In this document: in pieces, positions 17,980 to 26,946 of the stretch
Numbering within the stretch: position 1 is the stretch's first letter
Layout: every line of letters starts with the position of its first letter
From: Bradyrhizobium murdochi
GTDB lineage: Bacteria; Pseudomonadota; Alphaproteobacteria; Rhizobiales; Xanthobacteraceae
DNA: 64,000 nucleotides
Direction of reading: 5' to 3'
Assembly (NCBI RefSeq): GCF_000472965.1
Contig: NZ_AXAU01000008.1
Coordinates: 247,401-311,400 of the forward strand
Made by a program: the position numbers and the translations under genes
The notes under the pieces: generated by a model
Databases searched by the model: none
What the model was told of the DNA's origin: nothing
What the model saw: the letters and a program-made list of their open reading frames with translations, nothing else

Positions 17980-19508
17980 TGGACATCCGCGCCGCGGAAA
18001 TTTCCGCGATCCTCAAGGACCAGATCAAGAATTTCGGCCAGGAGGCTGAGGTTACCGAAGTCGGGCAGGTGCTGTCCGTCGGTGACGGTATCGCCCGCGT
18101 CTACGGTCTGGACAATGTCCAGGCCGGTGAAATGGTCGAGTTCGAGAACGGCACCCGCGGCATGGCGCTGAACCTCGAAACCGACAACGTCGGTATCGTG
18201 ATCTTTGGCGCCGACCGCGAGATCAAGGAAGGCCAGACCGTCAAGCGTACCCGCGCCATCGTCGATACGCCGGTCGGCAAGGGCCTGCTCGGCCGCGTCG
18301 TCGACGCGCTCGGCAATCCGATCGACGGCAAGGGCCCGATCCAGGCCACCGAACGCAAGCGCGTCGACGTCAAGGCGCCCGGCATCATTCCGCGCAAGTC
18401 GGTGAGCGAGCCGATGGCGACCGGCCTCAAGGCGATCGATGCGCTGATCCCGGTCGGCCGCGGCCAGCGCGAGCTTATCATCGGCGACCGTCAGACCGGC
18501 AAGACCGCAATCGCGCTCGACACCATCCTGAACCAGAAGCCGCTCAACGCGCAGCCGGACGAGAACATCAAGCTGTATTGCGTCTACGTCGCGATCGGCC
18601 AGAAGCGCTCGACCGTTGCCCAGTTCGTCAAGGTGCTGGAAGAGCAGGGCGCGCTGGAATATTCGATCGTCGTCGCCGCCACCGCGTCCGACCCGGCGCC
18701 GATGCAGTACATCGCACCGTTCACCGGCTGCACGATGGGCGAGTACTTCCGCGACAACGGCATGCACGCCGTTATCATCTATGACGACCTGTCCAAGCAG
18801 GCCGTCGCCTACCGCCAGATGTCGCTGCTGCTGCGCCGCCCGCCGGGCCGCGAGGCCTATCCGGGCGACGTGTTCTACCTGCACTCCCGCCTGCTCGAGC
18901 GCGCGGCGAAGCTCAACAAGGACCAGGGCTCGGGCTCGCTGACGGCGCTGCCGGTCATCGAAACCCAGGCCAACGACGTGTCGGCCTACATTCCGACCAA
19001 CGTGATTTCGATTACCGACGGTCAGATCTTCCTGGAAACCGACCTGTTCTTCCAGGGCATCCGTCCCGCGGTGAACGTCGGTCTGTCGGTGTCGCGCGTG
19101 GGCTCCTCGGCGCAGACCAAGGCGATGAAGAAGGTCGCCGGCAAGATCAAGGGTGAGCTGGCGCAGTACCGCGAAATGGCGGCCTTCGCGCAGTTTGGCT
19201 CCGACCTCGACGCTTCGACCCAGCGCCTCCTGAACCGCGGCTCGCGCCTGACTGAACTGCTGAAGCAGCCGCAGTTCTCGCCGCTGAAGATGGAAGAGCA
19301 GGTCTGCGTGATCTGGGCCGGCACCAACGGCTATCTCGACCCGCTTCCGCTCAACAGGGTGCGCGCCTTCGAGGACGGTTTGTTGTCGCTGCTGCGCGGC
19401 AAGAACGTCGACATTCTCAACGGCATCCGCGACAGCCGCGACCTCTCCGACGATCTCGCCGGCAAGCTGAAGACCGTGGTCGAAGGTTACGCCAAGACGT
19501 TTTCTTGA
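17979..19508 (+). CDS. atpA: ATP synthase F1 alpha subunit
   Basis: Non-catalytic nucleotide-binding subunit of F1. 509 residues. The N-terminal beta-barrel holds VLSVGDGIARVYGLDNVQ, the P-loop is GDRQTGKTA, and the signature PAVNVGLSVSRVGS with the SALTALPVIETQAND-like segment is present. The start overlaps the atpH stop by one base. Length and motifs are normal. Confidence 0.99.
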   Translation: MDIRAAEISAILKDQIKNFGQEAEVTEVGQVLSVGDGIARVYGLDNVQAGEMVEFENGTRGMALNLETDNVGIVIFGADREIKEGQTVKRTRAIVDTPVGKGLLGRVVDALGNPIDGKGPIQATERKRVDVKAPGIIPRKSVSEPMATGLKAIDALIPVGRGQRELIIGDRQTGKTAIALDTILNQKPLNAQPDENIKLYCVYVAIGQKRSTVAQFVKVLEEQGALEYSIVVAATASDPAPMQYIAPFTGCTMGEYFRDNGMHAVIIYDDLSKQAVAYRQMSLLLRRPPGREAYPGDVFYLHSRLLERAAKLNKDQGSGSLTALPVIETQANDVSAYIPTNVISITDGQIFLETDLFFQGIRPAVNVGLSVSRVGSSAQTKAMKKVAGKIKGELAQYREMAAFAQFGSDLDASTQRLLNRGSRLTELLKQPQFSPLKMEEQVCVIWAGTNGYLDPLPLNRVRAFEDGLLSLLRGKNVDILNGIRDSRDLSDDLAGKLKTVVEGYAKTFS

Positions 19509-19601
19509 GGATTTGCCGTTGCGGCCCGGCTGCTAGCCGGGCCCGACGAAAGAGTGGCTTGCGGTCGGGCCTGATGGCCGGATCGCCGGGGTGAACTGAG
19601 A

Positions 19602-20480
19602 ATGGCTTCACTAAAAGATATGCGGGTCCGCATCGCCTCGACCAAGGCGACGCAGAAGATCACCAAGGCCATGCAAATGGTCGCGGCCTCGAAGCTGCGG
19701 CGCGCGCAGAGCGCCGCCGAAGCGGCTCGGCCCTACGCCGAAAAGATGGATGCGGTGATTTCCAACATCGCCGCTGCTGCCGCCGCCTCGCCAGGCGCTC
19801 CGGCGCTGTTGGCCGGCACTGGCAGGGATCAGGTGCATCTGCTGCTCGTCTGCACCGGGGAGCGCGGCCTGTGTGGCGCGTTCAATTCGGCGATCGTGCG
19901 TCTGGTCCGTGAGCGCGCGCTCTCCTTGATGGGCCAGGGCAAGGACGTCAAGATTTTCTGCGTCGGCCGCAAAGGCTACGACCAGCTCCGCCGCACCTTC
20001 GAGAAGCAGATCGTCGAGCATGTCGATCTGCGCGGGGTTCGCCAGCTCGGCTTCGTCAACGCCGAGGATATCGCCAAGAAGATCCTGACACGGTTCGAAG
20101 CCGGCGAGTTCGATGTCTGCACCCTGTTCTATTCGCGCTTCAAGTCCGTCATCGCACAGATCCCGACCGCCCAGCAGGTCATTCCGCTGGTGGTCGAAGA
20201 GCCGGCCGCCAATGCCCGTCCGTCGACCGCTTACGAATATGAGCCGGAAGAAGACGAGATTCTGACGCGGCTGTTGCCGCGCAATCTTGCGGTGCAGATT
20301 TTCCGAGCGCTCCTGGAAAACAACGCCTCTTTCTACGGCGCGCAGATGAGCGCGATGGATAACGCCACCCGCAACGCCGGCGAAATGATCCGCAAGCAAA
20401 CCCTGGTCTACAACCGAACCCGTCAAGCCCAGATCACCAAGGAGTTGATCGAGATCATCTCCGGCGCCGAGGCGGTCTAG
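19602..20480 (+). CDS. atpG: ATP synthase F1 gamma subunit
   Basis: Central rotor shaft of F1. 292 residues. It begins MASLKDMRVRIASTKATQKI, followed by the long coiled-coil helix (ITKAMQMVAASKLRRAQ), a Rossmann-like core (TGERGLCGAFNS) and the C-terminal helix with ATRNAGEMI and RTRQAQITKELIEIISGAEA. The 93-base gap after atpA includes a GGCCCGGC-TGCTA-GCCGGGCC hairpin near 19527-19547. Confidence 0.98.
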   Translation: MASLKDMRVRIASTKATQKITKAMQMVAASKLRRAQSAAEAARPYAEKMDAVISNIAAAAAASPGAPALLAGTGRDQVHLLLVCTGERGLCGAFNSAIVRLVRERALSLMGQGKDVKIFCVGRKGYDQLRRTFEKQIVEHVDLRGVRQLGFVNAEDIAKKILTRFEAGEFDVCTLFYSRFKSVIAQIPTAQQVIPLVVEEPAANARPSTAYEYEPEEDEILTRLLPRNLAVQIFRALLENNASFYGAQMSAMDNATRNAGEMIRKQTLVYNRTRQAQITKELIEIISGAEAV

Positions 20481-20534
20481 CGCACGAACCAATTGACGGT
20501 CGTTCAAGTACAGAATTTCGAAGGAGAGCAATTC

Positions 20535-21977
<1,443 letters not shown>

Positions 21978-21979
21978 GA

Positions 21980-22064
21980 GGCGAATGGCGAATAGGGAGT
22001 AGCGAATAGTTAAGCGCTACTTCCTGCACCATTCGCTATTCGCCATTCGCCATTCGCTATTCGC
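21980..22064. repeat. Palindromic repeat, family F, between atpD and atpC
   Basis: The left side carries GCGAATGGCGAATAG and AGTAGCGAATAG; the right side carries CATTCGCTATTCGCCATTCGC with further ATTCGCTATTCGC. The transcript could form a long hairpin between the atpD stop (21977) and the atpC start (22074), filling almost the whole gap. A second copy is at 40899-40969. Confidence 0.85.
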
Positions 22065-22073
22065 AGGTTCTCC

Positions 22074-22481
22074 ATGGCTACCTTTCATTTCGATCTCGTC
22101 TCCCCCGAAAAGCTCGCCTTCTCCGGCGAGGTCGATCAGGTTGACGTTCCCGGCGTGGAAGGCGATTTCGGCGTGCTGGCCGGCCACGCGCCGGTCGTGG
22201 CGGCGATCCGCCCGGGTATCCTGACCATCACGTCAGGCGACGCACATCAAAAGATCATCGTGCTCGGCGGTCTTGCCGAAATGTCGGAAGGCGGACTGAC
22301 CGTGCTGGCCGACGTCGCTACCTCGATGGCCGAGGTCGACCGCGCGCAGTTCGCCGAGACCATTGCCGAGATGGAAGCCAAGCTCGCCGAGAAGGAAGGC
22401 TCCGAGCTCGATCACGCCATCGAGCGGCTGGACCACTTCAAGAGCATCCAAATCGAGCTCAACGCCACCGCTATGCACTAA
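22074..22481 (+). CDS. atpC: ATP synthase F1 epsilon subunit
   Basis: Rotor subunit and regulator of F1. 135 residues, mostly the N-terminal beta-sandwich: FHFDLVSPEKLAFSG, VDVPGVEGDFGVLAGHAPVV and LGGLAEMSEGGLTVLAD. The C-terminal helical part (AQFAETIAEMEAKLAEKEG) is present and fairly short. It is separated from atpD by the family F repeat. It ends the F1 operon; a weak hairpin follows at 22527-22553. Confidence 0.97.
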   Translation: MATFHFDLVSPEKLAFSGEVDQVDVPGVEGDFGVLAGHAPVVAAIRPGILTITSGDAHQKIIVLGGLAEMSEGGLTVLADVATSMAEVDRAQFAETIAEMEAKLAEKEGSELDHAIERLDHFKSIQIELNATAMH

Positions 22482-22526
22482 GCCCCGGGGCACCGCTCCG
22501 GGGCGCAATGAAGGCCCTGTTTTTGC

Positions 22527-22560
22527 AGCGCTCGTCACACCGTGACGGGCGCTGAGCTTT
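22527..22560 (+). terminator. Probable terminator after atpC
   Basis: AGCGCTCGTCAC (22527-22538) pairs with GTGACGGGCGCT (22542-22553) with one mismatch, followed by GAGCTTTT. The T run is short and begins four bases after the stem, so termination may be partial. A second GC hairpin, GCCCCGG...CCGGGGC, lies at about 22482-22505. Confidence 0.5.
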
Positions 22561-22615
22561 TGCGGCAATATTTCTCTCGCAGCGCCGCCGCCGGGGCGCG
22601 GCCGGAACCGCTCAG

Positions 22616-22745
22616 CTAGAGCGTTTTCCAGCGAAAGCCTGCCCCGGACTTGATCCGGGGTGGACACCGGTTCGCGTCAAGAAAACGCGTCAAAACAAAA
22701 ATCTAGAGCCCGGTTCTGATTCAATCAGAACCGAAAGGGCTCTAG
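22616..22745. repeat. Palindromic repeat, family E, copy 1
   Basis: It shares AGCGTTTTC, TGGACACCGGTTCGCGTCAAG and AAAACGCGTCAAAACAAA with copy 2 (37239-37334). The distal arm pair here is TAGAGCCC...GGGCTCTA around TTCTGATT-CA-AATCAGAA. Compared with copy 2, about 24 bases with a CCCCGGACTTGATCCGGGG hairpin are added near 22637-22660. The right edge contains the stop codon of the convergent protease gene (22742-22744). Confidence 0.8.
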
Positions 22746-23848
22746 CGTCGCTGAACCGAGCCGTTGCTCTGGCTACTGCTTGCTTCGGTGGCCGGTCCCA
22801 CCGCAACGGTAACGATTTGAGGCGCGCCGGAACGCTCGACGGTCAATCGCACCTGTTCGCCTATCCGCGCGAGTCCGATCCGGTTTCTCAATTGCGCGGC
22901 AGAGTGAATAGGGCGGTCGTCCACCTTCAGCACGATGTCGCCCTTACGCAGGCCCGCCAATTCGGCCGGCGAGCCCGGGCTGACTTCGGCTATCCGCGCC
23001 CCCTCGCTGCGCCCGCCGTCCGTTGCGGGATTTAGTTCGCGCAAGGAGATGCCGATCCGGCCGCGCTCGACGCGCCCGTTCTCGACAATCTGATCCATTA
23101 CGCGCCGCGCCATACTGACGGGGATTGCAAAGCCGATGCCGACATTGCCGCCGGCCGGTGAAATGATCGCTGAATTGATGCCGACGAGCTCGCCCTTCAG
23201 GTTGACCAGCGCGCCACCCGAATTGCCCGGGTTGATCGCGGCGTCGGTCTGGATGAAATCCTCATAGCCATGTTTGCCGAGTCCGGTCCGGCCGAGTGCA
23301 CTGACGAGACCGGAGGTCACGGTCTGGCCAAGGCCGAACGGGTTGCCGATCGCGAGGACGAAGTCGCCGACTTCGAGCGCGTCGCTGTCGCCGAACGCGA
23401 TCGCCTTCAGCGCGGCCGGCGATTGAATCCGCAACACCGCAATGTCGGTGCCAGGGTCGCGCCCGACAACCTTGGCCGAGAACTGCCGGCCGTCCTTGGT
23501 CTTGATCTGGACGGTGGCGACCTGATCGACAACATGATTGTTGGTCAGGACATAGCCTTTCTGCGCATCGACGATCACGCCGGAGCCGGTAGCGTTGATT
23601 TCCTTCTCAAGCTGTTTCGGGACGTCGAAGAATTCCCGGAACAGCGGATCGCGATAGAGCGGGTTGTCCTGACGGATCTTGCCATGGACGGCGATGTTGA
23701 CCACAGCCGGGGTGACCTCGCGAACCAGCGGCGCCAGCGTCGGCGCCGTGCCGCCGCCTCGCAGGTTCGTAATTTGTCCTAAGGCCGGAGCTGCAATGGT
23801 CGCGGCGCCGACCAGGCCCGCTAGCACAATCGCGAAAAGTCGGTTCAC
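22742..23848 (-). CDS. degP: HtrA/Deg-family periplasmic serine protease, single PDZ
   Basis: Periplasmic quality-control protease. From GTG at 23848 the product has 368 residues and a signal peptide (RLFAIVLAGLVGAATIAAPA). The trypsin-like triad is H105 (LTNNHVVD), D135 (DPGTDIAVLR) and S210 (NPGNSGGAL). One PDZ domain follows (about 268-350: RGRIGISLREL, GSPAELAGLRKGDIVLKVD). DegP proper has two PDZ domains, so the architecture is nearer DegS/single-PDZ HtrA; the symbol follows the sHSP-degP operon reported in Bradyrhizobium japonicum. ATG at 23929 is an alternative start; longer readings run into the upstream gene. Last gene of the heat-shock operon. Confidence 0.9.
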   Translation of the reverse strand: MNRLFAIVLAGLVGAATIAAPALGQITNLRGGGTAPTLAPLVREVTPAVVNIAVHGKIRQDNPLYRDPLFREFFDVPKQLEKEINATGSGVIVDAQKGYVLTNNHVVDQVATVQIKTKDGRQFSAKVVGRDPGTDIAVLRIQSPAALKAIAFGDSDALEVGDFVLAIGNPFGLGQTVTSGLVSALGRTGLGKHGYEDFIQTDAAINPGNSGGALVNLKGELVGINSAIISPAGGNVGIGFAIPVSMARRVMDQIVENGRVERGRIGISLRELNPATDGGRSEGARIAEVSPGSPAELAGLRKGDIVLKVDDRPIHSAAQLRNRIGLARIGEQVRLTVERSGAPQIVTVAVGPATEASSSQSNGSVQRR

Positions 23849-23987
23849 GTGGGTTCTCGTCCGCGGATTACGAAAGGTGCGGATCAGGAGCCGGCTTGCG
23901 GTGCCGCGCCATGCTGCAATGCAAGCCATGGCGCCGCCCACAAGGCGGCTGCGTGGTTGACCCATGCAATGGCCAAAATGGTTGGTG

Positions 23988-24317
23988 TCAGCATGATGAG
24001 AGCCCCTGCAATACGGTTTTCCAACGCGGGCGCCATCGCGTGCTGATTTCGGCACGCGGCCGGAGCTCTTCATCGCCGTCAAGCTGGCGCAGAGCGGCGA
24101 GAATGTCGGCGAGACGGATGGTGTGATCCATGCCGGGAATCTCGCGCAGGCTCGGACAGGATTCGACCGCGAACATGTCGGATGCCCACGACGACAAGAT
24201 CACCCGCTTCTCGGCGTCGGAAAGCTGCTGGTCGTTCAATACTTCATTTGGGGAGCCGTAATGTGCGGCGGGATGAAAAAACGCAAATTCAGTGGTGCTC
24301 AGATCGGCCTTGCTCAT
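23988..24317 (-). CDS. Small unknown protein in the heat-shock operon
   Basis: 109 residues, soluble, rich in acidic residues and tryptophan. The middle (LSDAEKRVILSSWASDMFAV) and IRLADILAALRQLDGD are helical in appearance; no known domain is recognised. An AAGGAGA site precedes the ATG by about 9 bases. It sits between the second Hsp20 gene and the protease gene on the same strand, so it is likely made on heat shock. A role with the chaperones or protease is guilt by association only. Confidence 0.75.
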   Translation of the reverse strand: MSKADLSTTEFAFFHPAAHYGSPNEVLNDQQLSDAEKRVILSSWASDMFAVESCPSLREIPGMDHTIRLADILAALRQLDGDEELRPRAEISTRWRPRWKTVLQGLSSC

Positions 24318-24395
24318 CGACGCGTCTCCTTGCTCTCCTTTCGATCGAGACGTTGGTGGTGGTGGCGACGGCGCACTGCGCCGCCGCCATTCTCG

Positions 24396-24896
24396 TCATT
24401 GGTTCACGATCGGGATGCGCTTGACGGCCGAACGAGCCTGTTCGGATTTCGGCAGCGTGATTGTCAAGACGCCGTCATGGAATTTGGCCTCGGCCTTGTC
24501 TTCTACGACGCCGTCGAGCGGGATCTGCCGTTCGAACGCGCCATAATAGCGTTCGGTGAAGTATTTGCCGCCACTGTCGGTCCGCTCGGACTTCTTCTCG
24601 CCGCGCAGCGTCAGAACGCCGTTGGCGATCTCGACCTGAACGTCTTTTTCCGTCAGTCCGGGCAACTCAGCCGAAACCTTCAGCTCCTTGTCGGTTTCGC
24701 TGAGCTCGATGCTTGGCCATCCGAAGCGACCTTCCATCAGCGGGCTGCCGAAACGGGCAGGCGTCGGGAAGCCGCGGAAAACGTCGTCGAACAGCCGATT
24801 CATCTCCCGGTGCAGGGTGTAGAAGGGATCGAAGGTGTCGCGCGTAGGCGCAAGCTCCTGGTTTCTCGACCAGGGAATCAAACTGCGAAAAGCCAT
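24396..24896 (-). CDS. Small heat-shock protein Hsp20, second gene of operon
   Basis: ATP-independent holdase chaperone, 166 residues. N-terminal region with PFYTLHREMNRLFDDVFRGF, then an alpha-crystallin domain (about 60-155): ELPGLTEKDVQVEIANGVLT, GEKKSE, and GAFERQIPLDGVV, with a FHDGVLTITLPK strand. The C-terminal IxI/V-type tail reads KRIPIVNQ. It belongs to the Hsp16.6/class B-like group rather than the IbpA group. AGGAGG lies 5 bases before the ATG, and no thermometer motif is seen at this start, so it probably depends on the upstream ROSE region. Confidence 0.95.
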   Translation of the reverse strand: MAFRSLIPWSRNQELAPTRDTFDPFYTLHREMNRLFDDVFRGFPTPARFGSPLMEGRFGWPSIELSETDKELKVSAELPGLTEKDVQVEIANGVLTLRGEKKSERTDSGGKYFTERYYGAFERQIPLDGVVEDKAEAKFHDGVLTITLPKSEQARSAVKRIPIVNQ

Positions 24897-24988
24897 AATG
24901 TCCTCCTTACAGAGATTGCTGATGTTGCTTGCATTGGCTTGCGCGCGGCCGGTTATCCGCGCACCAAGCCGGTATTGCCGAAGCAGGC

Positions 24989-25441
24989 TTAAGCCGCCTT
25001 CGGCTCGATCTGGTGGGAAGCGCCGGCGTTGCCGATCGGGATGCGCCGCGGCTTCATCGCGTCAGGCACTTCGCGAACGAGATCGACGATCAACAGACCA
25101 TCCTTGAACGAGGCCTGCTTGACCTGCACATAGTCGGCGAGATTGAACACCCGCCGGAACGACCGAGCCGCGATGCCGTGATAGAGGTATTCGCGGTGCT
25201 CGGCGTCGGGCTTCTTGCCCTCGATGATCAGCGTGTCGCGTTCTGCGGTTACGGCAATATCGTCCATGCCGAAACCGGCCACCGCGAGCGAAATCCGGTA
25301 GGCGTCTTCGCCGCAACGTTCGACATTATAGGGCGGGTAATTGTCGTCGGCCGAATGCCGCAAGCTGCTGTCGAGCAGGTCGGCCAGATGATCGAAGCCG
25401 ATCGTGGAACGCCACAGGGGCGAGAAGTCGAAGGTCCTCAT
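24989..25441 (-). CDS. Small heat-shock protein Hsp20 (IbpA-like), first gene of operon
   Basis: Holdase chaperone of 150 residues. It begins MRTFDFSPLWRSTIGFDHL, typical of IbpA-like (class A) rhizobial proteins; the alpha-crystallin domain includes YPPYNVERCGEDAYRISLAV, GFGMDDI, and GIAARSFRRVFNLADYV, with the strand ASFKDGLLIVDLVRE and tail PRRIPIG. ATG at 25441 is the start because AGGAGG (25450-25455) lies 8 bases before it; a TTG two codons earlier is unlikely. The ribosome-binding site lies inside the ROSE hairpin, so translation should rise with temperature. Confidence 0.96.
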   Translation of the reverse strand: MRTFDFSPLWRSTIGFDHLADLLDSSLRHSADDNYPPYNVERCGEDAYRISLAVAGFGMDDIAVTAERDTLIIEGKKPDAEHREYLYHGIAARSFRRVFNLADYVQVKQASFKDGLLIVDLVREVPDAMKPRRIPIGNAGASHQIEPKAA

Positions 25442-25549
25442 AACCAAGTCCTCCTAAGAGCAAGATGGATACGAAGGAGCGTCGGACACCGTCCGGCGCC
25501 CACTCAACTCGCCGGACCCAGGCTGGCATCCGGCACCGCTGTCCGCGGC
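25442..25549 (-). ncRNA. ROSE RNA thermometer in the hsp leader
   Basis: Read on the minus strand, the leader folds into four hairpins: GCCGC/GCGGU; GCCGGA/UCCGGC; GCGCCGGAC-GGU-GUCCGACGC; and a last hairpin pairing UUGCU (25459-25463) with the AGGAGG ribosome-binding site (25450-25455). The U(U/C)GCU box facing the Shine-Dalgarno sequence, with a bulged G, is the hallmark of ROSE elements (repression of heat shock gene expression) known from Bradyrhizobium. Four ordered hairpins and length near 100 bases also fit. The call is by reading; no folding was computed. Confidence 0.9.
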
Positions 25550-25556
25550 AGAAATC

Positions 25557-25584
25557 GAATTAGAAATCGATCGAAAAGTTTCAA
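25557..25584 (-). promoter_or_regulatory. Promoter of the heat-shock operon
   Basis: On the minus strand CTTGAAA (25579-25585) is followed after 16 bases by TAATTC (25557-25562). Predicted transcription would start near 25550, exactly where the ROSE hairpins begin. The -35 element fits both a housekeeping promoter and the CTTGAAA of heat-shock sigma-32 promoters; the -10 favours the housekeeping reading, as for other ROSE genes. Confidence 0.6.
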
Positions 25585-25634
25585 GACGGGCGGGAAAAAT
25601 TTTGGGCCGCGCCATCAGGCCATTGGTCGGATGC

Positions 25635-25928
25635 TCAATCGGGCGTGAAGTCACCCGATCCCGGCCCCGCCGATGCGGGAGGCGCCGTTCGCACGACCGG
25701 GTGAGGCCGGTCGCGCGCAACCGTTTGCCCGATATTGCGGCCCGAGCGCAGGGCCTGCATTTCATTCGGCCTTTGGCCGATGGCGAGCAGCATGAACAAG
25801 GTTCGATAGCCCTGATAGCGGGCGGCCGGCCGGCTGCGTTCTCGGCCGCTCATGATCGGCCTGCCGCTCTCGTCGGTTACCCGCCATTCCCAACTCCGGC
25901 GGCGCTTGGTAACGGTCACGTCCTTCAT
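25635..25928 (-). CDS. Small basic unknown protein
   Basis: About 97 residues from the ATG at 25928. The core VTKRRRSWEWRVTDESGRPI followed by GRERSRPAARYQGYRTLFML looks like a small beta-hairpin plus helix, with many arginines. No good ribosome-binding site is seen, and a longer in-frame reading reaches 26000, so the start is uncertain. It sits upstream of the heat-shock promoter on the same strand. I know of no function. Confidence 0.5.
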   Translation of the reverse strand: MKDVTVTKRRRSWEWRVTDESGRPIMSGRERSRPAARYQGYRTLFMLLAIGQRPNEMQALRSGRNIGQTVARDRPHPVVRTAPPASAGPGSGDFTPD

Positions 25929-26008
25929 GTCAGACCAACATTGGGTCACGCCGAATATTCCCGGCCCTGGTCGGGTCGGTCGACGAGCGGCGCGCCGCAA
26001 CGGACATC

Positions 26009-26248
26009 TCAGGCCGCCGACGAGATCGGCGGCTCCGGTCTGCGAGAATGTTGTTCCGGGGCCTGGAAAGTGAGCGGAAATGTAGAGGCAGCGAGTCTTT
26101 CCAGAGCCGACTGTTCTTCGGAGAGCCGCTGTTCGATGTACTGTTGTTCAAGCTCTGTCAGCCTGGTTTTAAGAAGCCGGCGATAACGGTCGATATTGTT
26201 GCGATGTGTACGCAAACGGGCCAGTTTTTCGTCGATCATCTTCGTCAT
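26009..26248 (-). CDS. Small coiled-coil unknown protein
   Basis: 79 residues, almost all helical: KLARLRTHRNNIDRYRRLL and LTELEQQYIEQRLSEEQSAL look like a helical hairpin or coiled coil. A second ATG at 26239 (MIDEK) has AAGGG at a better distance and may be the true start. No membrane segment or known domain is seen. It is preceded by the Nudix genes on the same strand, 148 bases away. Confidence 0.65.
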   Translation of the reverse strand: MTKMIDEKLARLRTHRNNIDRYRRLLKTRLTELEQQYIEQRLSEEQSALERLAASTFPLTFQAPEQHSRRPEPPISSAA

Positions 26249-26396
26249 CCCTTGACGGTCGCTCTATCGTTTCCTCTGAGTGGGTTACGGCGGAGAATCC
26301 GCTTTGCGCAAAAATATTCAGCGACAAACCACTGTCAAGCGCCTCGCATCCACCGTGTGGTTAGACGCAGTCTAGAGCCTTTCGGTTCGATAGAAT

Positions 26397-26894
26397 CTAG
26401 CGGGCGAATTCCGCGAACTGCTGCGCCACCATCCGGTACACGTCACGCCGGAATGGCACCACGAGGTCCGCGACACGCTCGAGCCGCTCCCAGCGCCAGG
26501 AATCGAATTCGGCCGGCTGGCCGTTACGCTGCGTCAGTGGGTCGATTTCGTCGTCGCGGCCGGTGAACCGCAATGCGAACCATTTCTGCCGCTGGCCGCG
26601 GAATTTCGCCAAGCGATGGTCGACCGGCCCATCATACGGCGGAAATTCGTAATTCATCCAATCGGTCTCGCCGAGGTATTCGGCGCTGACCGCCCCGGTC
26701 TCTTCCCAGAGTTCGCGCATGACGGCATCGCGCGGGTTCTCGTCGGCGTCGATGCCGCCCTGCGGCATCTGCCATTCCAGACCCGGCAAGATGATTTCCG
26801 GCCCGTCATCACGAAAGCGGCGGCCGATCAGCACCTGACCCGAGGTGTTGAACAGCGCGATCCCCACATTGGGGCGATAGGGTTTGTCGGACAT
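26397..26894 (-). CDS. rppH: RppH-like Nudix hydrolase, second tandem copy
   Basis: 165 residues from ATG at 26894 (MSDKPYRPNVGIAL). The Nudix box reads GGIDADENPRDAVMRELWEET, with the RELxEE glutamates intact, preceded by EWQMPQGG as in RppH (RNA 5'-pyrophosphohydrolase) and dinucleoside polyphosphate hydrolases. The C-terminal FDSWRWERLERVADLVVPFR is also RppH-like. It lies directly after another RppH-like gene on the same strand. Which of the two acts on mRNA ends is not decided by sequence. A longer reading upstream overlaps the neighbouring gene and is not used. Confidence 0.85.
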   Translation of the reverse strand: MSDKPYRPNVGIALFNTSGQVLIGRRFRDDGPEIILPGLEWQMPQGGIDADENPRDAVMRELWEETGAVSAEYLGETDWMNYEFPPYDGPVDHRLAKFRGQRQKWFALRFTGRDDEIDPLTQRNGQPAEFDSWRWERLERVADLVVPFRRDVYRMVAQQFAEFAR

Positions 26895-26946
26895 GTCCTG
26901 ATAAGTGCCGGTTCGCATCACGATAGACGCGTCACAAAGAAAGTGG

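Noticed and set aside
17460..18884. Minus-strand open frame of 474 codons across atpH and atpA
   Set aside because: Shadow of conserved genes; no recognisable domain or ribosome-binding site.
22742..24082. 446-codon reading of the HtrA protease
   Set aside because: The extra N-terminal part overlaps the 109-codon gene and would put the signal peptide inside the protein.
24396..24990. Second ROSE element in front of the second Hsp20 gene
   Set aside because: No UUGCU-type box pairs with its AGGAGG and the leader lacks the hairpin series.
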